Assembly: GCF_900114455.1 (NCBI RefSeq)
Contig: NZ_FOTC01000001.1
Location: 186,001-250,000, forward strand
Direction of reading: 5' to 3'
From: Halogranum rubrum
GTDB taxonomy: Archaea > Halobacteriota > Halobacteria > Halobacteriales > Haloferacaceae
DNA length: 64,000 bases
The notes beneath the pieces are model-generated. The model made no database searches. It was not told the origin of the DNA and saw only the letters and a program-made list of their open reading frames with translations. A program made the position numbers and the translations under genes. Below are positions 16,395 through 24,500 of this stretch, one piece after another. Positions within the stretch are counted from its first letter, which is position 1, and each line of letters begins with the position of its first letter.

Positions 16395-17198
16395 TCACTG
16401 CCGGTCGTGGACCCAGAACTCTTCGTCGACGGTCGTCTCCTTCTTGAATATCGGCACCTCGTCTTTCAGCCGGTTGATGCCGTCTTCGACCGCCCGGAAC
16501 GACTCGGTGCGGTGGCCCGCCAGCACGACGACGAAGACGATATCCTCGCCGTCTTCGATGACGCCGGTCCGGTGGTGCATGACGACTTCCTCGACGCCTT
16601 CGCGCGTGGTCAGTTCCTCGGAGATAGTCGCCATCCGGTCTTCGGCCACGCCCGCGTACTTCTCGAAGGCGAGATGCGTCGTTCGCGAGTCGTCGTCGCC
16701 GTCTTTCGCCCGCACGCGGCCGGTGAACGTCGCGATGGCTCCCGCGCGCTCGGCCCGGGGTGACTGCTTGACCTGCTCGACGAGCGTGTCGAGCGTGATG
16801 TACGGTTCGCCGTCGTCGGCGTGGCGGGTGAGCGTCTCGAGGCCGTCGGCGTCGATGTCGTCGACGGTTTCGACAGTCTCGACTACTTCGCCACGGACCT
16901 TGGTCGACTGGTCACCGACGACGACGGTCGGCGCGCGCGCCTCGGGGAACCCCGAGAGGAGCGCGTAGTCGTACTCGGGCGCGAGTGCGTCGAGCAGGTC
17001 GGTGAGCGAGCGGTCGTCGCCCGCGCCGACCCACGCGCCGTCGTCTGCGAGACCGAACGCGCCGTCGACGCCGTCGGTGTCGGTTCCACCCTCCCGGTTC
17101 GGGAGTCGTTCGACCGTCGCGACGCGTCCGTCGAGACGGGGGGCCAGTCGCTCGGCGAGACTGTCGGCCGCGGGACCGACGAGCGAGAGCAGTTGCAT
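16395..17198 (-). CDS. MobB-MoaE fusion (molybdopterin synthase catalytic subunit)
   Basis: 267 residues. Residues 1-~125 resemble a degenerate MobB-type domain (LSLVGPAADSLAERLA..., YDYALLSGFPEARAPTVVVGD), although no clear Walker A lysine motif remains. Residues ~130-267 are MoaE: GAIATFTGRVR, MHHRTG, VVLAGHRTESF and the conserved KKETTVDEEFWV with the catalytic Lys. MoaE with MoaD converts cPMP to molybdopterin. Fusion with a MobB-like domain is known in haloarchaea. Confidence 0.85.
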   Translation of the reverse strand: MQLLSLVGPAADSLAERLAPRLDGRVATVERLPNREGGTDTDGVDGAFGLADDGAWVGAGDDRSLTDLLDALAPEYDYALLSGFPEARAPTVVVGDQSTKVRGEVVETVETVDDIDADGLETLTRHADDGEPYITLDTLVEQVKQSPRAERAGAIATFTGRVRAKDGDDDSRTTHLAFEKYAGVAEDRMATISEELTTREGVEEVVMHHRTGVIEDGEDIVFVVVLAGHRTESFRAVEDGINRLKDEVPIFKKETTVDEEFWVHDRQ

Positions 17199-17327
17199 GT
17201 GTCGAACGCGGCGACGGAGAGGCTTTAGTGTTGCTTCGGCCTGTCGCTGCTCGTCGCCTGTGAACTACACACACGGCCGTCTTCGACTTGATAACTCTTA
17301 AGCCCGAAACCGGGCAATTCCGCTGCA

Positions 17328-18047
17328 ATGAGAGTCGTGATTTCTATCGGCGGCAGTGTGCTCGCGCCGGAACTCGACCCGTGTCGTGTCGAAGGGCACG
17401 CGGCCGTCGTCGAGTCGCTCGCGCGAGAAGGATGCGAACTCGGCGTCGTCGTCGGCGGCGGTGGGGTAGCCCGCGAGTACATCGGAGCGGCCCGTGAACT
17501 CGGTGCCAACGAGGTCCAACTGGACCAGATCGGCATCGACGTGACGCGTATCAACGCGCGTCTGCTCATCGCCGCCCTCGGACCGGGTGTCGACCCGAAA
17601 GTCGCAGAGAACTACGAGGCGGCGGGCGACTCCATCCGTCGTGGCGACATCAGCGTGATGGGCGGCGTCATGCCCGGGCAGACGACGGACGCCGTCGCCG
17701 CCGCACTCGCCGAGTACGTCAGCGCCGACCTGCTCGTCTACGCGACGAGCGCCAACGGCGTCTACGACTCTGACCCGAAGACGAACCCCGACGCCGTGAA
17801 GTTCGACGAGATGACGCCCTCCGAACTGGTCGACATCGTCGCGCCGATGAGTCGCGATGCGGGGTCCTCGGCACCGGTCGACCTGCTGGCGACGAAACTC
17901 ATCGAACGCGCGGGGATGCGCACCATCGTCCTCGACGGTAACGACCCCGACCGCGTCGAGGCGGCGGTGCTCCACGGCGACCACGACGGCACCGACGTCA
18001 TCCCCGAAGGAAGCAGCGGCGAACCGAGTTACTGGGCACAACGATGA
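17328..18047 (+). CDS. pyrH: Uridylate kinase (UMP kinase)
   Basis: 239 residues. The archaeal PyrH start MRVVISIGGSVL, the GGGG-VAREYIGAARELG motif and the DPKTNPDAVKF segment identify the amino acid kinase superfamily UMP kinase, which makes UDP from UMP for pyrimidine nucleotide synthesis. Its stop overlaps the lysS ATG (ATGA), so the two are translationally coupled. Confidence 0.95.
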   Translation: MRVVISIGGSVLAPELDPCRVEGHAAVVESLAREGCELGVVVGGGGVAREYIGAARELGANEVQLDQIGIDVTRINARLLIAALGPGVDPKVAENYEAAGDSIRRGDISVMGGVMPGQTTDAVAAALAEYVSADLLVYATSANGVYDSDPKTNPDAVKFDEMTPSELVDIVAPMSRDAGSSAPVDLLATKLIERAGMRTIVLDGNDPDRVEAAVLHGDHDGTDVIPEGSSGEPSYWAQR

Positions 18048-19732
18048 GTGCGGACGACAGTCCGAAGTCGACCGACGTGAACCGTGCACAGACGACCGGT
18101 GCCGACACCGTCGACCCCGACGAGGACGGCGAGAACCACCGCGTCTTCTGGGCCGACGAGATGGCCGACCGTATCGAGGAGCGAGACCCCGACGAACCCA
18201 TCGTCATCAAGGGCGGCGTCTCTCCCTCCGGCATCCCGCACCTCGGCCACTTCAACGAGATTCTCCGCGGCTTCTTCGTCGCCGAAGTGCTGCGCGAGCG
18301 CGGTCACGAGGTCCGACAGGTCTTCACGAGCGACGACAAAGACGCGCTCCGGAAGGTCCCCCGCCAACTCGCCGACTCCGACTGGAACATCGTCGGCCTC
18401 GGCGAGGTGAACGCCGGTGCACTCGGTCGAAATCTGGGCAAGCCCTACACCGACATTCCGGACCCGTTCGACGACCACGACTCCTACGGGGCCCACTTCA
18501 CCGACCTCTTGCACCAGAGCGCCGAGATGCTCGACGTTCCCGTCGACATGCTGTCGAACACCGACCTCTACGCCGACGGCACGTTCGACGACGTCGTGAA
18601 GTACGTCCTCGAACACCGAGACGAGGCGCGGAAGATTCTCTCGCAGTACCAAGACAAGATAGACGACGACTACGTCCCGTTCCAAGCGCAATGTTCGTCG
18701 TGCGGCGTCCTGACGACGAACATCACGGGCGTCGACGTCGAGTCAGAAACCGTCGACTACGTCTGTGAGGGCCTCGAAGCCGGCGGCCAGCAGATAGACG
18801 GCTGTGGCCACGAGGGGACGGCGACGTTCCGCGAGGGGAAACTGCCGTGGCGATTCGAGTGGCCCGGCCAGTGGCAGGCGCTCGGTGTCGACTTCGAACC
18901 GTTCGGTAAGGACCACGCCGAGGGGTCGTGGCCCTCGGGCAAGGACATCGCCGAGAACTTCCTGCACATTCAGCCACCGGTGCCGATGACGTACGAGTGG
19001 TTTACACTCAACGGCGAGGCGCTCTCCTCGTCGTCCGGCAACGTCGTCACCGTCCACGAGGTGCTGGAACTCTTAGAACCCGAAGTCCTCCGCTACTTCT
19101 TCGTCCGTAACCCGATGAAGGCGAAGGACTTCGACATCTCGCGTCTGGACCAACTCGTCGACGAGTTCGACCGCTTCGAGGGTATCTACTTCGACGACGT
19201 CGACGACGAGAGTCTGGCGGCGCTCGCCGACCGAGCCTACCCGTTCACCGTCGACGAGGTTCGCGAGAACCGCGTCCGTCTCCCCTACACCTTCGCGGCC
19301 GTCTTGGGTATGACCGACGACGAGGACCTGCGCGAGCAGATGGCGCGCAACGAGGGTCACATCACCGACGACACGCCCGAGTGGGCCATCGAGGAGGCGA
19401 TGAAGCGCGTCGAGAAGGCCCGTAACTGGGCCGAACGCCTCGACAACGAGTACAACTACCGCCTGCAGGTAGCGATGCCCGAGACCGACTTCGACGACGA
19501 CGTCGAGACGGCGCTCGCGGAACTCGCCGACTTCGTCGAAGAGGGTCACTCTGGCGAGGAGATCCAGGGCGAAATCTACGAGACGGCCAAGCGCAACGAC
19601 GTCGAGACGGGTGACTTCTTCCAAGCCGGTTACCGTCTCTTCTTCGACGCGACGCAGGGCCCTCGCTTGGGAACCTTCCTCGGCGAACTCGACGCCACGT
19701 TCGTGGTGAAGCGACTGCGCCGCGAGGAGTGA
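18044..19732 (+). CDS. lysS: Lysine--tRNA ligase, class I
   Basis: 562 residues. Class I LysRS features: SGIPHLGHFNEILRG (HIGH-like), LSSSSGN (KMSKS-like) near residue 329, and a zinc-binding insertion with CSSCG and CGH. The class I enzyme is found mainly in archaea; it charges tRNA-Lys in the cytoplasm. The start overlaps the pyrH stop by four bases. The ~30-residue acidic N-terminal extension is typical of halophiles. Confidence 0.95.
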   Translation: MSADDSPKSTDVNRAQTTGADTVDPDEDGENHRVFWADEMADRIEERDPDEPIVIKGGVSPSGIPHLGHFNEILRGFFVAEVLRERGHEVRQVFTSDDKDALRKVPRQLADSDWNIVGLGEVNAGALGRNLGKPYTDIPDPFDDHDSYGAHFTDLLHQSAEMLDVPVDMLSNTDLYADGTFDDVVKYVLEHRDEARKILSQYQDKIDDDYVPFQAQCSSCGVLTTNITGVDVESETVDYVCEGLEAGGQQIDGCGHEGTATFREGKLPWRFEWPGQWQALGVDFEPFGKDHAEGSWPSGKDIAENFLHIQPPVPMTYEWFTLNGEALSSSSGNVVTVHEVLELLEPEVLRYFFVRNPMKAKDFDISRLDQLVDEFDRFEGIYFDDVDDESLAALADRAYPFTVDEVRENRVRLPYTFAAVLGMTDDEDLREQMARNEGHITDDTPEWAIEEAMKRVEKARNWAERLDNEYNYRLQVAMPETDFDDDVETALAELADFVEEGHSGEEIQGEIYETAKRNDVETGDFFQAGYRLFFDATQGPRLGTFLGELDATFVVKRLRREE

Positions 19733-19846
19733 CTCGAGAGAGACATCTGAGTACGCGCTCCCGATGCAGACGCGAGTCGAAACCTGCCTTCTGTTCTCGA
19801 AGAGAGAGAAATAATTTCAACCCTGCCTTTCAGAGGAGCGACAGTG

Positions 19847-20479
19847 TCAACGAGACGAGTGCGACTCTGGCGTCTCACTAGTGGAGAGCGACTCTGTCAG
19901 CAGTGTTCCGAGGCCACGTCGGAGTCGCTCTGACATCGCTTGAGACGAAACGCCCGAACGCTGTTCCAACTCTGCTAACGTCGTCTTACGAGGGATGTCG
20001 AAGTAGCCGAGTCTGAAGGCCTCGTACAATGCTTCACGCTGGGCGTCGGTGACCGCTGACTGATCCTCTCCGCTGCACCACGTGGCAGAGTTCTGGACGC
20101 TTCGAACCGAGAGATCGGTTCTGCGGTCGATACGTCGCTGATGAAACGCCGAGAGTTGGCTGTGGCCGGGGAATCGAAGTGTAAGCTGCCACTGGGTTGC
20201 AGTTCCAATCGCTTCGAGTATTGTACTATCGGCGGTCAAGATAGCCTCGGTGAGACCGTCAGCTTCCTCCTTCCAGACGAGGCGAACGAGGGCTTCGGTC
20301 CCGACTGTCGCGAGCAACTCGACTGTTTCGATGCCAGGTTCCGACCGAAGCGTTCGCGCGATGGCGTCGATATCATCGGCCGTAATCCAAATGTATGGAA
20401 ATCTTCCATCGTCAATCGGGACGAGACGCTCTAGTTGAACAGTGGTCTCTGGATGCGCTGAAGGTTTTCCTGAGAACAA
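19847..20479 (-). CDS. Bat-type HTH-10 transcriptional regulator, possible TTG start
   Basis: 210 residues. The C-terminal AVTDAQREALYEAFRLGYFDIPRKTTLAELEQRSGVSSQAMSERLRRG region spans about residues 141-190 and is the haloarchaeal HTH-10 DNA-binding domain; the N-terminal half is a sensor-like region of the bacterio-opsin activator type. No ATG or GTG start fits: the frame opens at a TTG just after an AGAGGAG sequence and an upstream in-frame stop lies nine codons earlier. It lies beside two TrmB genes. Confidence 0.8.
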   Translation of the reverse strand: MFSGKPSAHPETTVQLERLVPIDDGRFPYIWITADDIDAIARTLRSEPGIETVELLATVGTEALVRLVWKEEADGLTEAILTADSTILEAIGTATQWQLTLRFPGHSQLSAFHQRRIDRRTDLSVRSVQNSATWCSGEDQSAVTDAQREALYEAFRLGYFDIPRKTTLAELEQRSGVSSQAMSERLRRGLGTLLTESLSTSETPESHSSR

Positions 20480-20531
20480 ACTCCTCTGTTGGCACCTGAA
20501 CTGTTAGTATTGCAGCCATTGTTCGGTCTGC

Positions 20532-21371
20532 CTACTTCGGCGTTTGCTCGTCGAGTCCAGCCTGCAGCAGTCGTCGAGCGATTACGACTAGCCCGTTCGT
20601 GAGTCCTTCTGCCCAGATTGCAGACTCAGGCTTCGGACTGCCGGAGGGACCGAGCGAACTCACCAACAACACGTTCCGGTCGGCGAGAAGGAAGCGTCCG
20701 ATTCGGGTCTCGCTGTCCCCGTGATTTTGTAACCAACTCAGTCCGGACTTGAACACCTGTGCCTGCGGGACTTGCTCCTCGAACTGTCTCTGAACTGTTT
20801 CGTCTAGTACCCCGACGAACACTTCGACTCCACGTGCCGTTGCCTCAGCCAGGACGTCCATTAGCTCTCTGGTGAGAGTCTCTTCGTCAGCAACCAAGAG
20901 CACGACCTCCTCGTCGGCAGTTCCAACGACAGAGAGCGTTCGGCTCGATACTGCCTCTCGGCCCTCGACTGTCCAGACTTCCTGTGTCGACTGTTCTGCG
21001 GTTTGTGGTATCGTTTTGACGGTACCGAGTGCGTCACCGAGTTTGTCGAACCGTGAGTCGTACTGTTTTCGGAGCGTTTGGATAGCTTCCTCGGCTGCGA
21101 TCGCTCGAAATTTCTGTGGAGAGGTATGCCGCGTTTCGATCAGCCCTCTCGACTCGAGAACGTCCATCGCGTCGTAGACGCGGGGACAGGGTATCTCTCC
21201 CCACTCGCTCACCTCTCGTGCGGTCCCTTCAGGAAGTCTTGTCAGCGCAACGAACGCTCTCGCTTCATACTCTTTGAGACCTAACTGCTTGAGCAACTCG
21301 ACTGCCTCGTCACCGTCGTCGGCACGCTCCTCACCCATGAGATGGTGCTCCGGGACCGAAATCTTCGCCAT
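20532..21371 (-). CDS. TrmB-family transcriptional regulator
   Basis: 279 residues; an internal ATG at 21338 (MGEERADDG) is an alternative start. The N-terminal winged helix (LLKQLGLKEYEARAFVALTRL, then GTAREVSEWGEIPCPRVYDAMDVLESRGLIE over residues ~30-83) is TrmB-type. A central coiled segment and a phospholipase-D-like effector domain (TADEEVVLLVADEETLTRELMD) follow. It is divergent from a paralogue at 21620. TrmB proteins usually sense sugars; the ligand here is unknown. Confidence 0.88.
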   Translation of the reverse strand: MAKISVPEHHLMGEERADDGDEAVELLKQLGLKEYEARAFVALTRLPEGTAREVSEWGEIPCPRVYDAMDVLESRGLIETRHTSPQKFRAIAAEEAIQTLRKQYDSRFDKLGDALGTVKTIPQTAEQSTQEVWTVEGREAVSSRTLSVVGTADEEVVLLVADEETLTRELMDVLAEATARGVEVFVGVLDETVQRQFEEQVPQAQVFKSGLSWLQNHGDSETRIGRFLLADRNVLLVSSLGPSGSPKPESAIWAEGLTNGLVVIARRLLQAGLDEQTPK

Positions 21372-21511
21372 CAGAGAGTATTGACCGCGATAACTCTCTT
21401 TTCTGCGAAGTGTTCATATTCGTCCAATGACGCCCTACGGGTTTAGGCTTTCAGGTTTGTCACGACTCTAGTGACGACGACCTCCACACGAGCAGATACC
21501 TGCCTGTTGTT

Positions 21512-21528
21512 ACTCGAATAATCACAAA
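21512..21528 (+). promoter_or_regulatory. Candidate operator, copy 1 (ACTCGRATARTCACAAA)
   Basis: ACTCGAATAATCACAAA ends 92 bases before the ATG of the plus-strand TrmB gene. A copy with two differences sits at nearly the same distance before the small gene at 22555. The shared spacing suggests a binding site used by a regulator encoded here; this is inference. Confidence 0.4.
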
Positions 21529-21619
21529 TTCCAAATACCGGGCAGCCAAAGGGTACACGTCTTGACTCCGGGAGAAGCACTCCTTCGCCCCGAGACAACT
21601 GCGCAGAGTCACCGAACAC

Positions 21620-22417
21620 ATGACAGACACCGACCCTCACGAGAACGTCACCCCCGCTTCTCTGGATGAAGGAGTTTCCTTGTTGGAAAAGCTCGGATTG
21701 ACCCAGTATGCTGCACGGACGTTCTTGGCACTGCATCAACTCGGTAGCGGAACTGCACGGGAGGTCAGCGAGGCGTCGTCGGTACCGCGGACGAAGGTGT
21801 ACGACGTCATGGAGGAACTACAGCAGTTGGGACTGGTCGAAGTCCGTTATACGAGTCCGCGACAGTACGCTCCCGTCTCGAAAGAGGCAACAAAGCGGAG
21901 ATTTCAGCGAGAGTACGAACAGTCAATCACACGCCTCTCTACGATTCTCTCCGAACTTCCTTCGTTCTCCAGAGACGAGAAAATCGATGCGCTCTCTATC
22001 CTCAACGGTGAGGATGCTGTTCTGGACCGGACGACACAGTTGATTCAGTCCGCGGACAAAGATATCGTCTACGTGAGCGTCAGCGGTAGCCTCCCCGATT
22101 TGGTTCCGAACCACCTTCAAGCGGCGGCCGAACGCGGGGTAGACGTCTTTCTGGGGGGACTCGGTGACGAATCCCGCGAACAAGTCACTAGTACCCTCTC
22201 TTGTGTGGTGTTGAACTCTTCTCCAGGAATTTGGGACGAGTCAGAAATCGACTCGATACTCGTCGTAGACCATACGACCGTACTCGTAACTGTCCCCAAC
22301 GAAACCGACCTAACGAAGAAGTCCGGAATGTGGGGCCGTGGCAAGGGGAACATGTTGGTCGCCACATTCGAACCAGTGGTTCGCTCGTGGTTGGAGTCCG
22401 AGAGCGGGCGTTGGTGA
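21620..22417 (+). CDS. TrmB-family transcriptional regulator (paralogue, divergent)
   Basis: 265 residues. Same layout as the divergent neighbour: winged helix (LLEKLGLTQYAARTFLALHQL; GTAREVSEASSVPRTKVYDVM), coiled linker and PLD-like effector (ADKDIVYVSVSGSLPDLVPNHLQAAAERGVDVFLGGL). The two share about 240 bases of promoter region. A motif at 21512-21528 recurs upstream of the small gene at 22555. Clear third-position GC drop relative to neighbours. Confidence 0.88.
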   Translation: MTDTDPHENVTPASLDEGVSLLEKLGLTQYAARTFLALHQLGSGTAREVSEASSVPRTKVYDVMEELQQLGLVEVRYTSPRQYAPVSKEATKRRFQREYEQSITRLSTILSELPSFSRDEKIDALSILNGEDAVLDRTTQLIQSADKDIVYVSVSGSLPDLVPNHLQAAAERGVDVFLGGLGDESREQVTSTLSCVVLNSSPGIWDESEIDSILVVDHTTVLVTVPNETDLTKKSGMWGRGKGNMLVATFEPVVRSWLESESGRW

Positions 22418-22449
22418 CGGAAGTCTGTCCAGAAACTGACCGAGCTGTC

Positions 22450-22466
22450 ACTCGGATAGTCACAAA
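22450..22466 (+). promoter_or_regulatory. Candidate operator, copy 2 (ACTCGRATARTCACAAA)
   Basis: ACTCGGATAGTCACAAA ends 89 bases before the ATG at 22555. It differs at two positions from the copy upstream of the TrmB gene at 21620. Confidence 0.4.
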
Positions 22467-22554
22467 CGACTATTAGGAGTGAATACCTGTTTGCTCTCAG
22501 ATACCATATGCGAGCAACTGGAATCAGAACACAGAGAACGCTCCTCTGTCACTC

Positions 22555-22770
22555 ATGAACGCTGCACAGATCGACTCCGAAACAGCCTTTCGCACTACCC
22601 TTCGCGAAGTTGTCCGAGAAGCGCAACAGAACGGACTGTCCGTCCAAGGAGGGTGGGTCCTCATGTTTGACGGCGAAATCAACGACGTAGAAGTCGAAAT
22701 CGTCAACATCGATGTCAAACGTGGGCAACAACCCCACTCCGACATAACCGGCTCAGAGACTGAAAGATAG
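22555..22770 (+). CDS. Small hypothetical protein of regulator cluster
   Basis: 71 residues, soluble and acidic. Residues 8-55 read as helix (FRTTLREVVREAQQNGLSV) then beta-strands (GGWVLMFDG, NDVEVEIVNI), a compact alpha/beta output-domain layout seen in several small haloarchaeal families. I do not recognise a named family. It follows the TrmB gene by about 137 bases and shares the upstream 17-base motif, so it is a candidate member of the same regulon. Confidence 0.6.
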   Translation: MNAAQIDSETAFRTTLREVVREAQQNGLSVQGGWVLMFDGEINDVEVEIVNIDVKRGQQPHSDITGSETER

Positions 22771-23002
22771 GCCGGAGAGTGTCATCGGTGTGGAGTCGTC
22801 CGTCATCAGCGACCGGCTCACGATTCCGGCACCCACAGACGGCCCTATTCACCTCCCGACCTCGCTCATTAACTGAGTCCGAACATGTCGTTTCGGGCTG
22901 TGTGTTCCGTCACAGAACTGACCCGTTCGTACGTGACTCCGACAGTCGTTTCAACCCCCAGAGCGAGCGGCTATCTCCTCTTGACGCGTCTAGACGAACG
23001 CG

Positions 23003-23407
23003 ATGGCAGCAACCGCGAAGCGCAACGTCGAGATGGTCGAGGAGATGTACGATGCGTTCAACCGCGGCGACGTCGACGACGTCCTCGCGGGGATGGCCGA
23101 CGACGTCACCTGGGTCGAACCCGAGGGCGACCCGCTCTCGGCCGGGACCTATCGTGGCCCCGCTGCGGTCATGTCGAGGGTGTTTGCGCCGCTCGACGAG
23201 GCGTACGAGACGTTCACGGTGACGCCAGCACGGTACATCGACGCGGGCGACATCGTCGTCGCCGAAGGAACGATGGTGGGGACGACGCTGGACGGCACGT
23301 CGTTCGAAGTGCCGTTCGTGCACCTCTGTGAGTTACACAACGGAAAGCTCCGGAAGTTCACCAACTACATGGACACGGCGCTCTTGCAGCAGGTACTCGA
23401 ACCGTAG
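23003..23407 (+). CDS. SnoaL-like / NTF2-fold protein
   Basis: 134 residues. MVEEMYDAFNRGDVDDVLAGMADDVTWVEP is the standard opening of SnoaL-like NTF2-fold proteins (residues 11-40), followed by strands ending VPFVHLCELHNGKLRKFTNYMD. These small barrels act as ketosteroid isomerase-like enzymes or ligand-binding proteins; the substrate is unknown. It stands alone with no obvious operon partner. Confidence 0.82.
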   Translation: MAATAKRNVEMVEEMYDAFNRGDVDDVLAGMADDVTWVEPEGDPLSAGTYRGPAAVMSRVFAPLDEAYETFTVTPARYIDAGDIVVAEGTMVGTTLDGTSFEVPFVHLCELHNGKLRKFTNYMDTALLQQVLEP

Positions 23408-23469
23408 TCGAGCTTCAATCACGACTCACTCGTTCTCACCGACGCGACAGACGCCGACAGCTTCCGCGC

Positions 23470-24015
23470 TCAGTTCTCCTCGATTGCGTCGATGACGACG
23501 GTTCCGATGACGACCAGTCGGGGGTCCAACTGCCCGTCGCCCGACAGGTCGATGGTGTACTTGTCGCGGACGGGCGTGAACTTCTCGGAGACGTCGCCGA
23601 AGTGCTCGCCGCTCGGCCCCTCGATGTCGTAGGAGAAGGGGATGAGCGTCGTGAGATTTCGGCGGAGAATCGCGCGGAGCCACCCGTCTTCTTTGACCGT
23701 CGCGACGACAGACCCGCTCGCGTCGACGAGTGCGTACTCGTGTTTGAAGAACGACTTGACGCTTCGTTTGACGGAGCCGATTCGGTCGCCGGTTCGACTG
23801 TCGACGATGTCGTAACTGGCGGCGACGTCGAGGACGCTGTCGGCTTTGACGCGGAACCGCTCTTCACCCGTCTCGGGGTCGTTGAAGCGGAAGTCCTCCT
23901 TCAAGCGGAACTTCTTCTGTGCGGATTCGAGGATGTTCTCGTCTCCTTCGTAGACGTTGTACTTGTTGCCGATGCGGAGTTTCTGTCGGACCTCGTACCG
24001 GCTCGCGTCGAACAT
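23470..24015 (-). CDS. LURP-one-related (Tubby/scramblase-like) protein
   Basis: 181 residues. It begins MFDASRYEVRQKLRIGNKYNVY and contains the LURP-one pattern of repeated beta-strands: DPETGEERFRVKA, YDIVDSRTGDRIGSVKRS, YALVDASGSVVATVKED, then a terminal hydrophobic helix-like end DPRLVVIGTVVIDAIEEN. The family has a Tubby/phospholipid-scramblase-like fold; function in archaea is unknown. Intracellular, no signal. Confidence 0.85.
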   Translation of the reverse strand: MFDASRYEVRQKLRIGNKYNVYEGDENILESAQKKFRLKEDFRFNDPETGEERFRVKADSVLDVAASYDIVDSRTGDRIGSVKRSVKSFFKHEYALVDASGSVVATVKEDGWLRAILRRNLTTLIPFSYDIEGPSGEHFGDVSEKFTPVRDKYTIDLSGDGQLDPRLVVIGTVVIDAIEEN

Positions 24016-24224
24016 ACGGTTCTGATTACCAGACAGTCGGACAAAGATGCTTTGGGCACGAGGTCAGTCGCCTCGTTCGAACGGTCGTGCCGAACCTAAC
24101 GAAGAACGTCTATAGTTTTATATCGCCATACTCCTTACTACGCCTGTCTAGGTCGAATCGGGCCAGACAGGGCGGGTCGAACCACGCGCCGCCACGAAGC
24201 GCGAGAACCGACCAGGAGACCTTT

Positions 24225-24434
24225 ATGCAACTCACTCACCACATCGGGCAGCCAGCGGACGAGGAAGTAGACGCCGAGACCACCGGCGGTCGTCGACTCG
24301 GTCGATATCTTCTCGCCGGTGGTGCCGTACTCACGGCTGCTGCAGTCGTCCGCCGTCGTCGCCGCCGTCGACGTGACGACAGAGAGATGGTAACGATCGA
24401 AATCCGAGACGAACCGGCGATGCTCGGTCGATAG
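24225..24434 (+). CDS. Small membrane protein with Arg-rich segment
   Basis: 69 residues. The start ATG at 24225 is preceded by AGGAGA at a suitable distance. A single hydrophobic helix (GRYLLAGGAVLTAAAVV, about 27-43) is followed by a run of eight Arg residues and then an acidic tail. The Arg run fixes a cytoplasmic C-terminus (positive-inside rule). Family unknown. A longer in-frame extension upstream overlaps the LURP gene antisense and is not likely coding. Confidence 0.6.
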   Translation: MQLTHHIGQPADEEVDAETTGGRRLGRYLLAGGAVLTAAAVVRRRRRRRRDDREMVTIEIRDEPAMLGR

Positions 24435-24500
24435 CCACGCTTCGGGGAACCCCCCGCGTAACCCGAATGCCTTTTGCGCGTCGTCCCCTCCACTCGGCCA

